From Desulfurococcaceae archaeon (lineage in GTDB: Archaea; Thermoproteota; Thermoprotei_A; Sulfolobales; Desulfurococcaceae): a DNA stretch of 6,483 nucleotides. Numbering within the stretch: the first letter of the stretch is position 1; every line of letters starts with the position of its first letter. This document shows, one piece after another, positions 1-5,835 of this stretch. The position numbers and the translations under genes are program-made. The stretch covers positions 1 to 6,483 of the forward strand of contig JAJHQY010000030.1 of assembly GCA_020833085.1 (NCBI GenBank), given 5' to 3'. The notes under the pieces were generated by a model, which was given only the letters and a program-made list of their open reading frames with translations, was not told the origin of the DNA and ran no database searches.

Positions 1-1325
1 ACTAGCCTAGATACCGCGGCTAGAGCGGCGACTTTCCCTTCGAGCATCGCTGTAGTGGCCTCTTCTATGCCAGACGCGTCGCCAGCGATAAACATGTTCT
101 TTACAGTAGTCTCTAGCAACCTCGTTCTGATCGGCGCGAAGCCGCCCAGCTCGGGAACATACTTCACTACAGCGCCTGCTTGAATAGCTAGCCTCGAATC
201 CGGCTCTAAGCCAATAGCGAGGAGCACTAAGTCCACGTCGTAAGTCCTCTCGGTGCCCGGCACGAAGTTGAATTTCTCGTCGACAGCCGCTACGACAGCT
301 CTCTCTACTCTCTCCGCCCCCTCAACGTATTTAATAGTGTGCCTCGTGAGAATAGGGACGCCATACCTCCTGATCTTCGCGGCGTGAACAAACCACCCTC
401 CAATCTCGGGCATTATCTCGACTACCGCGCTCACCCTCACGCCAGCTTGAAGTAGTTGATACGCGACTATGAGGCCCACGTTGCCAGAGCCCACGACTAG
501 AGCGTTTTCGCCGGGCTTTACGCCGAACTCGTTCATAATAGTCTGCGCTCCACCGGCTCCAATAACGCCTGGTAGGTCGTTGTTGGGGAAGTCCAAGTAG
601 CGCTCCTGTGCACCGGTGGCTACAATTAGAGCTCTGGGCTTTACTATGTAGTGTGTACTCTCGCTCGCAACGCCCACGAGCCCGCCTCTAAACACACCGT
701 ACGCCACGCTACTCGTGAGCACTTTAATTCTCTCGCTCTCCCTGATCTTCCTCGTCAGCTCCTCGGCTATTTGAAAGCCGCGTAGCCCCCCAAAGAGCTC
801 AACACTGCCAAAGAACTTGTGTGTCTGCTTGAGTAACTGGCCGCCGAGTTTAAAGTGCTCGTCAACTACTACGACGTCTAAGCCGTAATTCGCGGCTGTC
901 AACGCGGCTACGAGGCCTGCTGGGCCTCCCCCGACAATTAACACGTCTGTCTCTATCTTTTCACTAGAGATAGGCGTAGAGTTCTCTACACTAGCACTCT
1001 CTCTTAAGACCCCCCAGCCGCGTTGCCGCTCAACTACGAGCCCTTCGCGCACAGGGTATTTACAGGCCTTAGTGTTCGGGACACCATTAATAGTCATGAA
1101 GCAACTACTACACTTACCAATCATGCAGAAAGGCCCGCGCGGTCTGCCAAGCCTGGGACTCCAGCTAAAGACGTCTACGCCGAGAGCGTAGAGAGCCACT
1201 GCGACGCTCTCGCCTTCATACGCCTCAACGGGCTGCCCTTCAAAGTAGAAAACGACTTTTCGCCCGCGGTGAAATGTCAGTATAGGGTGCTCGTATATCC
1301 TCCTATCTCTAAGTGGGAGTGGCAA
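1..1325 (-). CDS. [2Fe-2S]/FAD-dependent NAD(P) oxidoreductase, sarcosine oxidase/proline dehydrogenase alpha-like (3' end cut)
   Basis: Likely a cytoplasmic flavoprotein subunit passing electrons between an amine or polyol dehydrogenase partner, FAD, an iron-sulfur cluster and perhaps NAD(P). Seen: 441 codons are open to the window edge. Residues about 10-100 form a Fer2_4-type domain with cluster ligands Cys67, Cys72, Cys75 and Cys88 (CMIGKCSSC, then AC). An FAD Rossmann motif VGGGPAG lies at 131-137, followed by the family-typical GGQLLKQTHKFFGS near 161. ATG is at 236-238, a second nucleotide-binding motif VVGSGNVG at 277-284, and the FAD-closing FIAGDASG near 412-419. Relatives are usually a little under 500 residues, so only a short C-terminus should be missing. 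Family knowledge: this architecture occurs in alpha subunits of heterotetrameric sarcosine oxidase, archaeal dye-linked proline dehydrogenase and oxidoreductases beside glycerol-3-phosphate dehydrogenase; HcnA and HcnB carry the two halves separately. The substrate cannot be told, and no partner subunit lies in the window. The TTG start is chosen for its ribosome site; an in-frame ATG at 1388 falls inside the TATA box and is unlikely. Confidence 0.9.
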   Translation of the reverse strand, partial: MPLPLRDRRIYEHPILTFHRGRKVVFYFEGQPVEAYEGESVAVALYALGVDVFSWSPRLGRPRGPFCMIGKCSSCFMTINGVPNTKACKYPVREGLVVERQRGWGVLRESASVENSTPISSEKIETDVLIVGGGPAGLVAALTAANYGLDVVVVDEHFKLGGQLLKQTHKFFGSVELFGGLRGFQIAEELTRKIRESERIKVLTSSVAYGVFRGGLVGVASESTHYIVKPRALIVATGAQERYLDFPNNDLPGVIGAGGAQTIMNEFGVKPGENALVVGSGNVGLIVAYQLLQAGVRVSAVVEIMPEIGGWFVHAAKIRRYGVPILTRHTIKYVEGAERVERAVVAAVDEKFNFVPGTERTYDVDLVLLAIGLEPDSRLAIQAGAVVKYVPELGGFAPIRTRLLETTVKNMFIAGDASGIEEATTAMLEGKVAALAAVSRL

Positions 1326-1338
1326 TAAAACACCCCCC
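1326..1338 (-). promoter_or_regulatory. Ribosome binding site that fixes the TTG start of the oxidoreductase
   Basis: On the minus strand GGGGGGTG (1338 to 1331) lies five bases before TTG at 1325. GGTG is the core complement of the archaeal 16S rRNA 3' end. This decides for the TTG over the upstream in-frame ATG at 1388. Confidence 0.7.
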
Positions 1339-1385
1339 AGTCTAGTTACGAGTCTACTATGCGCGGAAAATATTAAGCTTATACG

Positions 1386-1394
1386 CATATAAAG
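1386..1394 (-). promoter_or_regulatory. TATA box for the oxidoreductase gene
   Basis: The minus strand reads CTTTATATG (1394 to 1386). Archaeal transcription starts about 25-27 bp downstream of the TATA centre, which predicts a start near 1363 and a leader of about 38 nt before the TTG at 1325. The plus strand reads CATATAAAG here, so the box could also fire rightward. Confidence 0.6.
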
Positions 1395-1607
1395 GCGTAA
1401 AGACTAGACAGTCGCGCACGTACTCCCATCTACATGCTTCTCGAGTCTCTGCGAGTACCTAAACGCCCTGCACTAATTTAATTGAGTTTGAGCAGACTAA
1501 GCTTAAGACGCGGTAGATCACAATGAGATTCCGAACCCCCCACGTGCCCAGGTCTACTCAACTGCTGCGTGGACTGTAGTGCGAAACTAGTACACGTCTT
1601 TCTGAGT

Positions 1608-1628
1608 GAGTGCTATTAACTAGCACTC
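1608..1628. repeat. Perfect 8-bp inverted repeat with 5-nt loop
   Basis: GAGTGCTA (1608-1615), loop TTAAC, TAGCACTC (1621-1628). It could be a protein-binding palindrome or an RNA hairpin. It lacks the T-run expected of an archaeal terminator and sits about 40 bp upstream of the proposed promoter of the gene at 1744. Confidence 0.6.
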
Positions 1629-1666
1629 TGCGCACCAGCACAGCGTTCACACGTGCTCGCGAGTTC

Positions 1667-1676
1667 ATTATTAATT
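1667..1676 (+). promoter_or_regulatory. Possible TATA box for the nuclease-like gene
   Basis: TTATTAATTA is the closest AT-rich block to the GTG at 1744. It predicts transcription from about 1698 and a leader of about 45 nt. The match to a crenarchaeal TATA box is weak, and other AT-rich blocks lie further upstream (near 1390 and 1478). Confidence 0.35.
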
Positions 1677-1743
1677 ACCCAGTTTTACGTAGAAGTGAGC
1701 TTGGAGTGATTTCGGAGAGCCGTCTGGCTGGGCGTGTCGTACC

Positions 1744-3102
1744 GTGGGCTCAGCGGCTACTCTCAGTCTGAACAAGTGCATGGATCTACTAGAAGCCGTC
1801 AAGAAGTGCGTGAAGGTCCTTCCAGGGAAGAGAATTAAGCTGAGCGATCCCAGCTGTGAGGGGTATCTCGACGCATTCAGAGAGTGTACTGTGCGCGCGT
1901 ACGCTAATAGAGTCGTGCTCGACGAGGCGACTACTAGTGTTAAGTTACTCGTAGAGTTCTTGAACACGGCTATTAGTAGTGTTGGTGGTAGGGGCTGGCT
2001 TCTCTCAAGGGAGATGAGCAGCTTTGTGAAAAGCCCTGTTGAGCACTTGAAGAAGAAGCTTACTCTCTACCTCTACGACCTACTGAGAGGTAAGCTGAGC
2101 CTAGAAGAGTACGCTGTTAAGGCTAGAGCGGCTGTGACGTCTAGCTTGAATACTAACATGAGAACTCTCTACGAAGTGTGGGTGCTGACGAGTCTACTAC
2201 GCGGTCTGGGGAAACTGGGAGGTAGACTAGTCTACCCGGAACACGGCATAGTGCACTTTGACAGGGCTGGTAAGCAGAAAGCGGGTATACTCCCACCCAA
2301 CTTCGCAGTTAGCATTCCGAGTAGGGGCTCTCTCAGCTTCTTTCTAGAAGCCCCCCGGCCAATTGGCTGGAGGGACTTCAAGGACTTGAAAACTGTGTGG
2401 AGACTCTACACGACTCTCAGACCGGATATAATGGTCTACTCCGGGCTGGTCGAGAACATAGTTGACCTCGAGAACCCGGATCTCCCTATTCGCAGACCCC
2501 AGGTCATTATTGAGTGTAAAGAGCAGAGTGACTGGTTTCTCCGCGTGCGGGAATTAAAGGGCCCTCTCGCACCCTCATTTAGCTTTGACGAGTGGTTTAA
2601 ACGCTGGCTTTCAGGGCTGTGGACGGGTCTCGCGGACGTTCTCGGTATTAGTAGTGATGTTATTAGAGAGGTGACTGAGGGTAAGAGGCGCGGAGTGAGA
2701 GTAACAGAGGTTCAACTAGTACTATTCTATAAGAGTGTGTACAAGCCCGACAAGTTCTACTTGGTGTCCAAGCCGGCACTTCCAAGTAACACAAAGAGGT
2801 TTCTCGAAAACGAGGGCGTAATTGTAGTAGATAGTGTACAGCTGGGCTGCGAGGAGTGCATCGAAGAGGTAGTTAAGGGCGTCTTGGACTATGCTAGGCC
2901 GGTACTAGAAGAAGAGGAGAGGCTGAGACTTCTAATTGACAGAATACTGCGCGAGGCCCGGTCTCGCGGAGTCGACCTGTCTAGTAGCGAACTACTCGAC
3001 TACTTAGAGGAGTTCGTAATAGAGAACATAGACAAGGTCATAAGCCACTTGACCAGTAGGAAGTGGTCTCACAGAGCTACTGCTAGTGAGACTTCAGCGT
3101 AG
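1744..3102 (+). CDS. PD-(D/E)XK nuclease-like protein of unknown role
   Basis: A 452-residue soluble protein with no signal peptide or membrane segment. I recognise no named family with certainty. Residues 1-135 look mostly helical. A candidate restriction-endonuclease-like core follows: YEVW at 143-146 (Glu144), RPDIMVY at 226-232 (Asp228), and a strand ending in IIECKE at 255-260 (Glu257, Lys259). This is the D...ExK arrangement, and a strand EVQLVLFY lies at 322-329. The C-terminus (about 388-436) is charged and helical. An upstream YExW helix recalls the PDDEXK_7/DUF524 group, but that is an inference. No methylase, helicase, ATPase or CRISPR gene is nearby, so restriction, repair or defence is unproven. 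The GTG start is the first start codon after in-frame stops at 1690 and 1696, but it has no clear ribosome site; ATG 1780 (440 residues) is the alternative. The 3' end overlaps the convergent GH57 gene by 20 bp. Confidence 0.75.
   Translation: MGSAATLSLNKCMDLLEAVKKCVKVLPGKRIKLSDPSCEGYLDAFRECTVRAYANRVVLDEATTSVKLLVEFLNTAISSVGGRGWLLSREMSSFVKSPVEHLKKKLTLYLYDLLRGKLSLEEYAVKARAAVTSSLNTNMRTLYEVWVLTSLLRGLGKLGGRLVYPEHGIVHFDRAGKQKAGILPPNFAVSIPSRGSLSFFLEAPRPIGWRDFKDLKTVWRLYTTLRPDIMVYSGLVENIVDLENPDLPIRRPQVIIECKEQSDWFLRVRELKGPLAPSFSFDEWFKRWLSGLWTGLADVLGISSDVIREVTEGKRRGVRVTEVQLVLFYKSVYKPDKFYLVSKPALPSNTKRFLENEGVIVVDSVQLGCEECIEEVVKGVLDYARPVLEEEERLRLLIDRILREARSRGVDLSSSELLDYLEEFVIENIDKVISHLTSRKWSHRATASETSA
3083..3102. 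other. 20-bp tail-to-tail overlap of convergent genes
   Basis: The plus-strand gene stops at TAG 3100-3102 and the minus-strand GH57 gene stops at TAG 3083-3085 (read on the minus strand). The final coding bases of each gene therefore lie inside the other, leaving no space for a dedicated terminator. I see no T-run just past either stop. Confidence 0.85.
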
Positions 3103-4603
3103 CCGGCTTTAAGAGCTCCTCTACGACCCGGAGCCACGCATCTATTACTCTGGGATTCCAGAACTCAGCCCACCAGTAGTCGCTGTCTAGTGCGTGCCAC
3201 AGAGCCCACCTGGCTCTCTTCGAGACCTCGTCTCTCCCGTGTTCAGACTCGTACTCTCTCACAGCGGCGTAGAGCCTCTTGGCCCTTTCCCAGTAAATAG
3301 TGTGGTCTCTCACTTCGCCATGCCACTTCGCGAAGCCGCAGAGCCAGCTCGTAGTCGGCACGTGAGTTAATCTCCTCCTAGCGTCTGCGCGCTTAACGAG
3401 GTCTCGTAGTGTCGCGAGCTCTAAGTAGCCGAGTCTCTGACAAGCTAGTAGAAGTGAGACTAGTTTCTCGTAGAAGGGTACTGTGAGTGGGGGTTTTTGC
3501 GAGAATATCATCCAGTTCTCCCCATCTAGAGCTACTACGAGAGTGCCACCTGCTAGTAGCTTCTCGGCTATTTTCAAAGCGATCTCGTACGCCGACCTGA
3601 CTGCGTGGATTTCACTTCTAAAGCTGTTCTTAAAACTCAGCGCGTCGCTAATCTCGTGGTCTCTGAAAAATACTAGTAGAGAGCCCTTCTCACCCTTAAC
3701 GACGTAGGGCTCTAAGTGACTACCCCTGTCACCAACAGACCTCTCGAGGTGGCACTTGTTATCTAGAACGGTGTACTCAATTCCGGTGTCACTGTAAATG
3801 TCGACGAGCTTCATGTGAAAAGCCATCTCGGGCGTCCAGGCGCCGCGAGGCTCTACTCCCACGACTCTCCTAGTGATCTCGGCGCCGTACTCGACCTCCT
3901 CCTTCACGATGTCTTCGGCTCCGAGGTACTCTATTAAGTAACCTGCAATACTGTGAGCGTACATGCTCGTTAAGACGTCTATCTGCCCTCGCGCGGCGGC
4001 ATCTCTGTACATCTGCAGGGTTTTTCTCACAATCTCTCCACAGGGACTACTGGGCTCGAGTAGCCCTCCATTGTACTTAACACCGCGCTCGATCAGCTCT
4101 ACCCACTGTGCGAGTAGACTTGGACTCAGATTATAAGTACACCTGTACTCCCTGTACTTCTCCAGGACCACGGCGTGGTGGTAGTAAGGCCCCTTACTAT
4201 ATGGCGCCAGCTCCTCGCTACACGTGTGTGTAAATGCCCATAGAGCGTGGTATAAGCCGCTTGGAAGGTAGTTTGGCGCCTGGTGGTGGTGCCAGACTAG
4301 AGCTAAGTGCCTGGTAACGCTGTTAAACGCGTCTACTACTCTGAACCTAGCCCTGTCCAGTACGCTCCCCTCCACTCTGAGTACCAGCTCGTAGCTACCC
4401 GGCGTTCTCGGGGCGCTTACCTCGACTACGTACTCCTTCGCGCCGGGTTTAAGCTCTACGCTCGCTAAGAGCCCCCTGTGCCAGCTAATACTCGCAGTCA
4501 CGCTCTTCGAGGTCGCGGCCACAATGCTGACTAGTAGCTTATCCCCCGGGGCAGTAACTGGCGTCTCGGGTATGATGTACGCCTCGACGTGGCTCGCGGA
4601 CAT
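3083..4603 (-). CDS. Glycoside hydrolase family 57 protein (alpha-glucan active) with N-terminal beta-rich domain
   Basis: Probable retaining alpha-glucan hydrolase or transferase acting on starch- or glycogen-like glucans. With no signal peptide it should work in the cytoplasm, probably in storage-glucan turnover. Seen (numbered from ATG 4603, 506 residues): residues about 5-93 are beta-rich and Ig-like, with a PVTAPGD opening and a TPGSYELVLRV strand. The GH57 barrel then begins with WHHHQAPNY at 104-112 (conserved region 1). GAWTPEMAF carries the expected nucleophile Glu259. ALDGEN carries the expected acid/base Asp360. LDSDYWW (Asp475) near the end matches conserved region 5. All key residues are therefore present. 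Most GH57 catalytic domains start almost at the N-terminus, so the first 95 residues are an added module, perhaps for glucan binding. Exact activity (amylase, pullulanase, branching enzyme or transferase) cannot be told. The start is ATG 4603, with GGGT seven bases upstream; a TTG at 4609 would add two residues. Its tail overlaps the nuclease-like gene. Confidence 0.9.
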   Translation of the reverse strand: MSASHVEAYIIPETPVTAPGDKLLVSIVAATSKSVTASISWHRGLLASVELKPGAKEYVVEVSAPRTPGSYELVLRVEGSVLDRARFRVVDAFNSVTRHLALVWHHHQAPNYLPSGLYHALWAFTHTCSEELAPYSKGPYYHHAVVLEKYREYRCTYNLSPSLLAQWVELIERGVKYNGGLLEPSSPCGEIVRKTLQMYRDAAARGQIDVLTSMYAHSIAGYLIEYLGAEDIVKEEVEYGAEITRRVVGVEPRGAWTPEMAFHMKLVDIYSDTGIEYTVLDNKCHLERSVGDRGSHLEPYVVKGEKGSLLVFFRDHEISDALSFKNSFRSEIHAVRSAYEIALKIAEKLLAGGTLVVALDGENWMIFSQKPPLTVPFYEKLVSLLLACQRLGYLELATLRDLVKRADARRRLTHVPTTSWLCGFAKWHGEVRDHTIYWERAKRLYAAVREYESEHGRDEVSKRARWALWHALDSDYWWAEFWNPRVIDAWLRVVEELLKPATLKSH

Positions 4604-4642
4604 CGCCAAGACCCATCGCGCTCTGAAATATTATCCCTCTAA

Positions 4643-4652
4643 GGTATAAAAG
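4643..4652. promoter_or_regulatory. TATA box in the GH57/radical SAM divergent promoter
   Basis: The plus strand reads GGTATAAAAG and the minus strand CTTTTATACC, so either direction is possible. Rightward it predicts a start near 4673 and a leader of about 73 nt to ATG 4746. Leftward it predicts a start near 4620, giving a leader of about 17 nt to ATG 4603. A second minus-strand AT-rich block, ATAATATTT (4634 to 4626), would instead put the GH57 transcript start almost on its ATG (leaderless). Confidence 0.55.
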
Positions 4653-4680
4653 ACGCTAGTAACCATAGTGAGTACGTGAA

Positions 4681-4717
4681 AAACGCTACTCGAAGGCTCG
4701 CGGCCATTACAGCGTTT
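4681..4717. repeat. 7-bp inverted repeat in the divergent promoter region
   Basis: AAACGCT (4681-4687) and AGCGTTT (4711-4717) are perfect inverted half-sites, 30 bp centre to centre, in the leader or operator region before the radical SAM gene. A binding-site role is possible, but a 7-bp match can arise by chance. Confidence 0.35.
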
Positions 4718-4733
4718 AATCCGAGAGGCTCGT

Positions 4734-4738
4734 GAGGT
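4734..4738 (+). promoter_or_regulatory. Ribosome binding site of the radical SAM gene
   Basis: GAGGT, extended as GAGGTAATC against the ideal GAGGTGATC, lies seven bases before ATG 4746. It is the strongest ribosome site in the window and fixes this start. Confidence 0.8.
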
Positions 4739-4745
4739 AATCTAA

Positions 4746-5735
4746 ATGACTAAGCCCGAGTACATTGTATGGATCTTCACGGCTAAATGCAACCTGAACT
4801 GCGTGCACTGCTACACGTATAGGTTTAGAGGGCTGAGAGAGCTGAGTCTCTCAGAGAAGCTGAGAGTAGCTAGCGACATAGGCGAGACTGGGGTTGAGTA
4901 CGTTAATATAACCGGCGGTGAGCCACTAATACACCCGCACTTCCCACACCTAGTTAAGACGCTGAGCGAGTACGGCGTAGAGAAGAGCGTTGTTACAAAC
5001 GCCACCGCTATTCGTGACGAAGTGGTCGACCTGCTCCACAGGACGGAGACGTACGTGTTTGTCACTATTGAGGGGCCTCGCGAAGTCCACGACGAGATTA
5101 GAGGGAGTGGTTCTTACGACTCAGCCACTAGGGGTGTCGAGTTATTGAGAAGAAAACTAGGTGGCTTCACAGTAGTGAGTACTGTGAATAAATTGAATTA
5201 CAAGAGAGTACACGAAGTAGTGGACTACGCGGTGAGCGTGGACGCGGACGCGCTAGCACTACTACCAATCATGCCCTCTGGCAGGGCGCTGGAAACCCGC
5301 GTTTACATATCAGCCAGCGAGTACCTAGAGGCTCTCGAAAAGACGTGGCTGAGAGCGCGCGAGTACGGCTTAAAACTCTCTGCGTGGTGTACTCCGTGGG
5401 CACCGCTTCTCAAGAGAGATATTGGGTTCTGGTTCTGCCGCGAAATGAGTGGTATGGACATAGACCCCGAGGGCAACGTCCTCCTCTGCGACATACTAGA
5501 CTTCAAGATCACTAGTATTAGAGACAAGAGCGTTGTAGAGGCTTTTAACGAGTTCAGAGAGCACCCACTAGTAAAAGCCGTGAGAACGCCCTTGAAGCTA
5601 CCAGAACAGTGTTTAAAGTGCCCTATTTCACTCGGCTGTAGAGGCGGGTGTTACGCTAGAGCGTACACGTTAAAGGGCGACTTAAACGCCGGGGACCCCC
5701 TCTGTCCTAGAATTAGTAGCGCCGGGAAGTCCTAG
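4746..5735 (+). CDS. Radical SAM/SPASM domain protein
   Basis: An iron-sulfur enzyme that cleaves S-adenosylmethionine to make a 5'-deoxyadenosyl radical. Seen: 329 residues; Cys15, Cys19 and Cys22 form CxxxCxxC for the SAM cluster, and GGEP at 57-60 binds SAM. The C-terminus has the full SPASM pattern: Cys231, eleven residues, Gly243, four residues, Cys248, then Cys289-x2-Cys292-x5-Cys298-x3-Cys302, and finally Cys320. That is enough for two auxiliary [4Fe-4S] clusters. Family knowledge: SPASM enzymes mature peptides (PqqE, MftC), activate sulfatases (anSME), act in alternative haem synthesis (AhbC, AhbD), and include the Cmo proteins near tungsten aldehyde oxidoreductase genes. No peptide precursor, sulfatase or haem gene is visible. 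The MoeA-like gene 98 bp downstream, on the same strand, favours a molybdenum/tungsten pterin-cofactor role, but this is inference. The substrate is unknown. Start supported by a strong ribosome site. Confidence 0.93.
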   Translation: MTKPEYIVWIFTAKCNLNCVHCYTYRFRGLRELSLSEKLRVASDIGETGVEYVNITGGEPLIHPHFPHLVKTLSEYGVEKSVVTNATAIRDEVVDLLHRTETYVFVTIEGPREVHDEIRGSGSYDSATRGVELLRRKLGGFTVVSTVNKLNYKRVHEVVDYAVSVDADALALLPIMPSGRALETRVYISASEYLEALEKTWLRAREYGLKLSAWCTPWAPLLKRDIGFWFCREMSGMDIDPEGNVLLCDILDFKITSIRDKSVVEAFNEFREHPLVKAVRTPLKLPEQCLKCPISLGCRGGCYARAYTLKGDLNAGDPLCPRISSAGKS

Positions 5736-5778
5736 CAGTCACTAAGCAGCGTCCCTGTCGCCTGTACGTGACTATGAG

Positions 5779-5785
5779 TTTATAG
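5779..5785 (+). promoter_or_regulatory. TATA box of the MoeA-like gene
   Basis: TTTATAG is preceded by G, between the first and second operator repeats. The predicted transcription start is near 5808, giving a leader of about 26 nt. The gene therefore probably has its own promoter rather than depending only on read-through from the radical SAM gene. A second AT block, TATAAAT at 5817-5823, is too close to the start codon to drive this gene. Confidence 0.55.
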
Positions 5786-5809
5786 CCATGTGAATATAGG
5801 GTCTCGGCT

Positions 5810-5835
5810 ACGTGACTATAAATTGGTGGTCACGT
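5810..5835 (+). repeat. 7-bp inverted repeat enclosing the ribosome site and start codon
   Basis: ACGTGAC (5810-5816) pairs with GTCACGT (5829-5835) across a 12-nt loop. In RNA a U-G pair between 5809 and 5836 would extend the stem, placing the GGUG ribosome site in the loop and the start codon in the stem. It overlaps operator repeats 3 and 4, so it may only reflect DNA half-sites in opposite orientation. Confidence 0.5.
5825..5828 (+). promoter_or_regulatory. Ribosome binding site of the MoeA-like gene
   Basis: GGTG lies five bases before GTG 5834. In-frame stop TAA at 5819-5821 closes the frame upstream, and no other in-frame start intervenes, so GTG 5834 is the first possible start. Confidence 0.7.

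Larger units (their letters stand above)
1326..1743. other. 418-bp divergent intergenic region without a convincing gene
   Basis: This region separates the divergent oxidoreductase and nuclease-like genes. I see the oxidoreductase promoter near 1390, a perfect hairpin at 1608-1628, AT-rich TATA-like stretches at 1473-1486 and 1667-1676, and two CACGTG palindromes (1541-1546 and 1650-1655). Only very short reading frames are present: about 15 codons from ATG 1434, 18 from ATG 1521, and 36 on the minus strand from ATG 1668. None has support. I found no tRNA cloverleaf and no paired C and D boxes. The length is large for a compact crenarchaeal genome, so a small RNA or a long leader cannot be excluded. 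Confidence 0.6.

Noticed and set aside
1023..1328. Open plus-strand frame of 101 codons
   Set aside because: It lies wholly opposite the [2Fe-2S] domain of the oxidoreductase, whose cysteine motifs are clear. The plus-strand translation shows no family features.
1521..1545. tRNA T-arm-like sequence on the minus strand (GGGGGTTCGGAATC)
   Set aside because: The loop departs from the TTCRANY consensus, and no matching acceptor, D or anticodon arms can be drawn around it.
1608..1628. Hairpin as a transcription terminator
   Set aside because: No T-run follows on either strand, and neither flanking gene ends here; both are transcribed away from the region.
1558..1668. Possible 36-residue minus-strand protein starting at ATG 1668
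   Set aside because: No ribosome site, no recognisable motif, and a length easily reached by chance.
1671..1967. Minus-strand frame of 98 codons over the start of the nuclease-like gene
   Set aside because: The composition is rich in Ser, Thr and Leu with no motif, as expected for an antisense shadow of the plus-strand gene.
3483..3707. Plus-strand frame of 74 codons inside the GH57 gene
   Set aside because: It is antisense to the GH57 catalytic region containing the DGEN motif. No ribosome site or recognisable protein.
4811..5527. Minus-strand frames at 4811-5065 and 5303-5527
   Set aside because: Both are antisense to the radical SAM gene, rich in Ser, Thr and Leu, and lack motifs or promoters.
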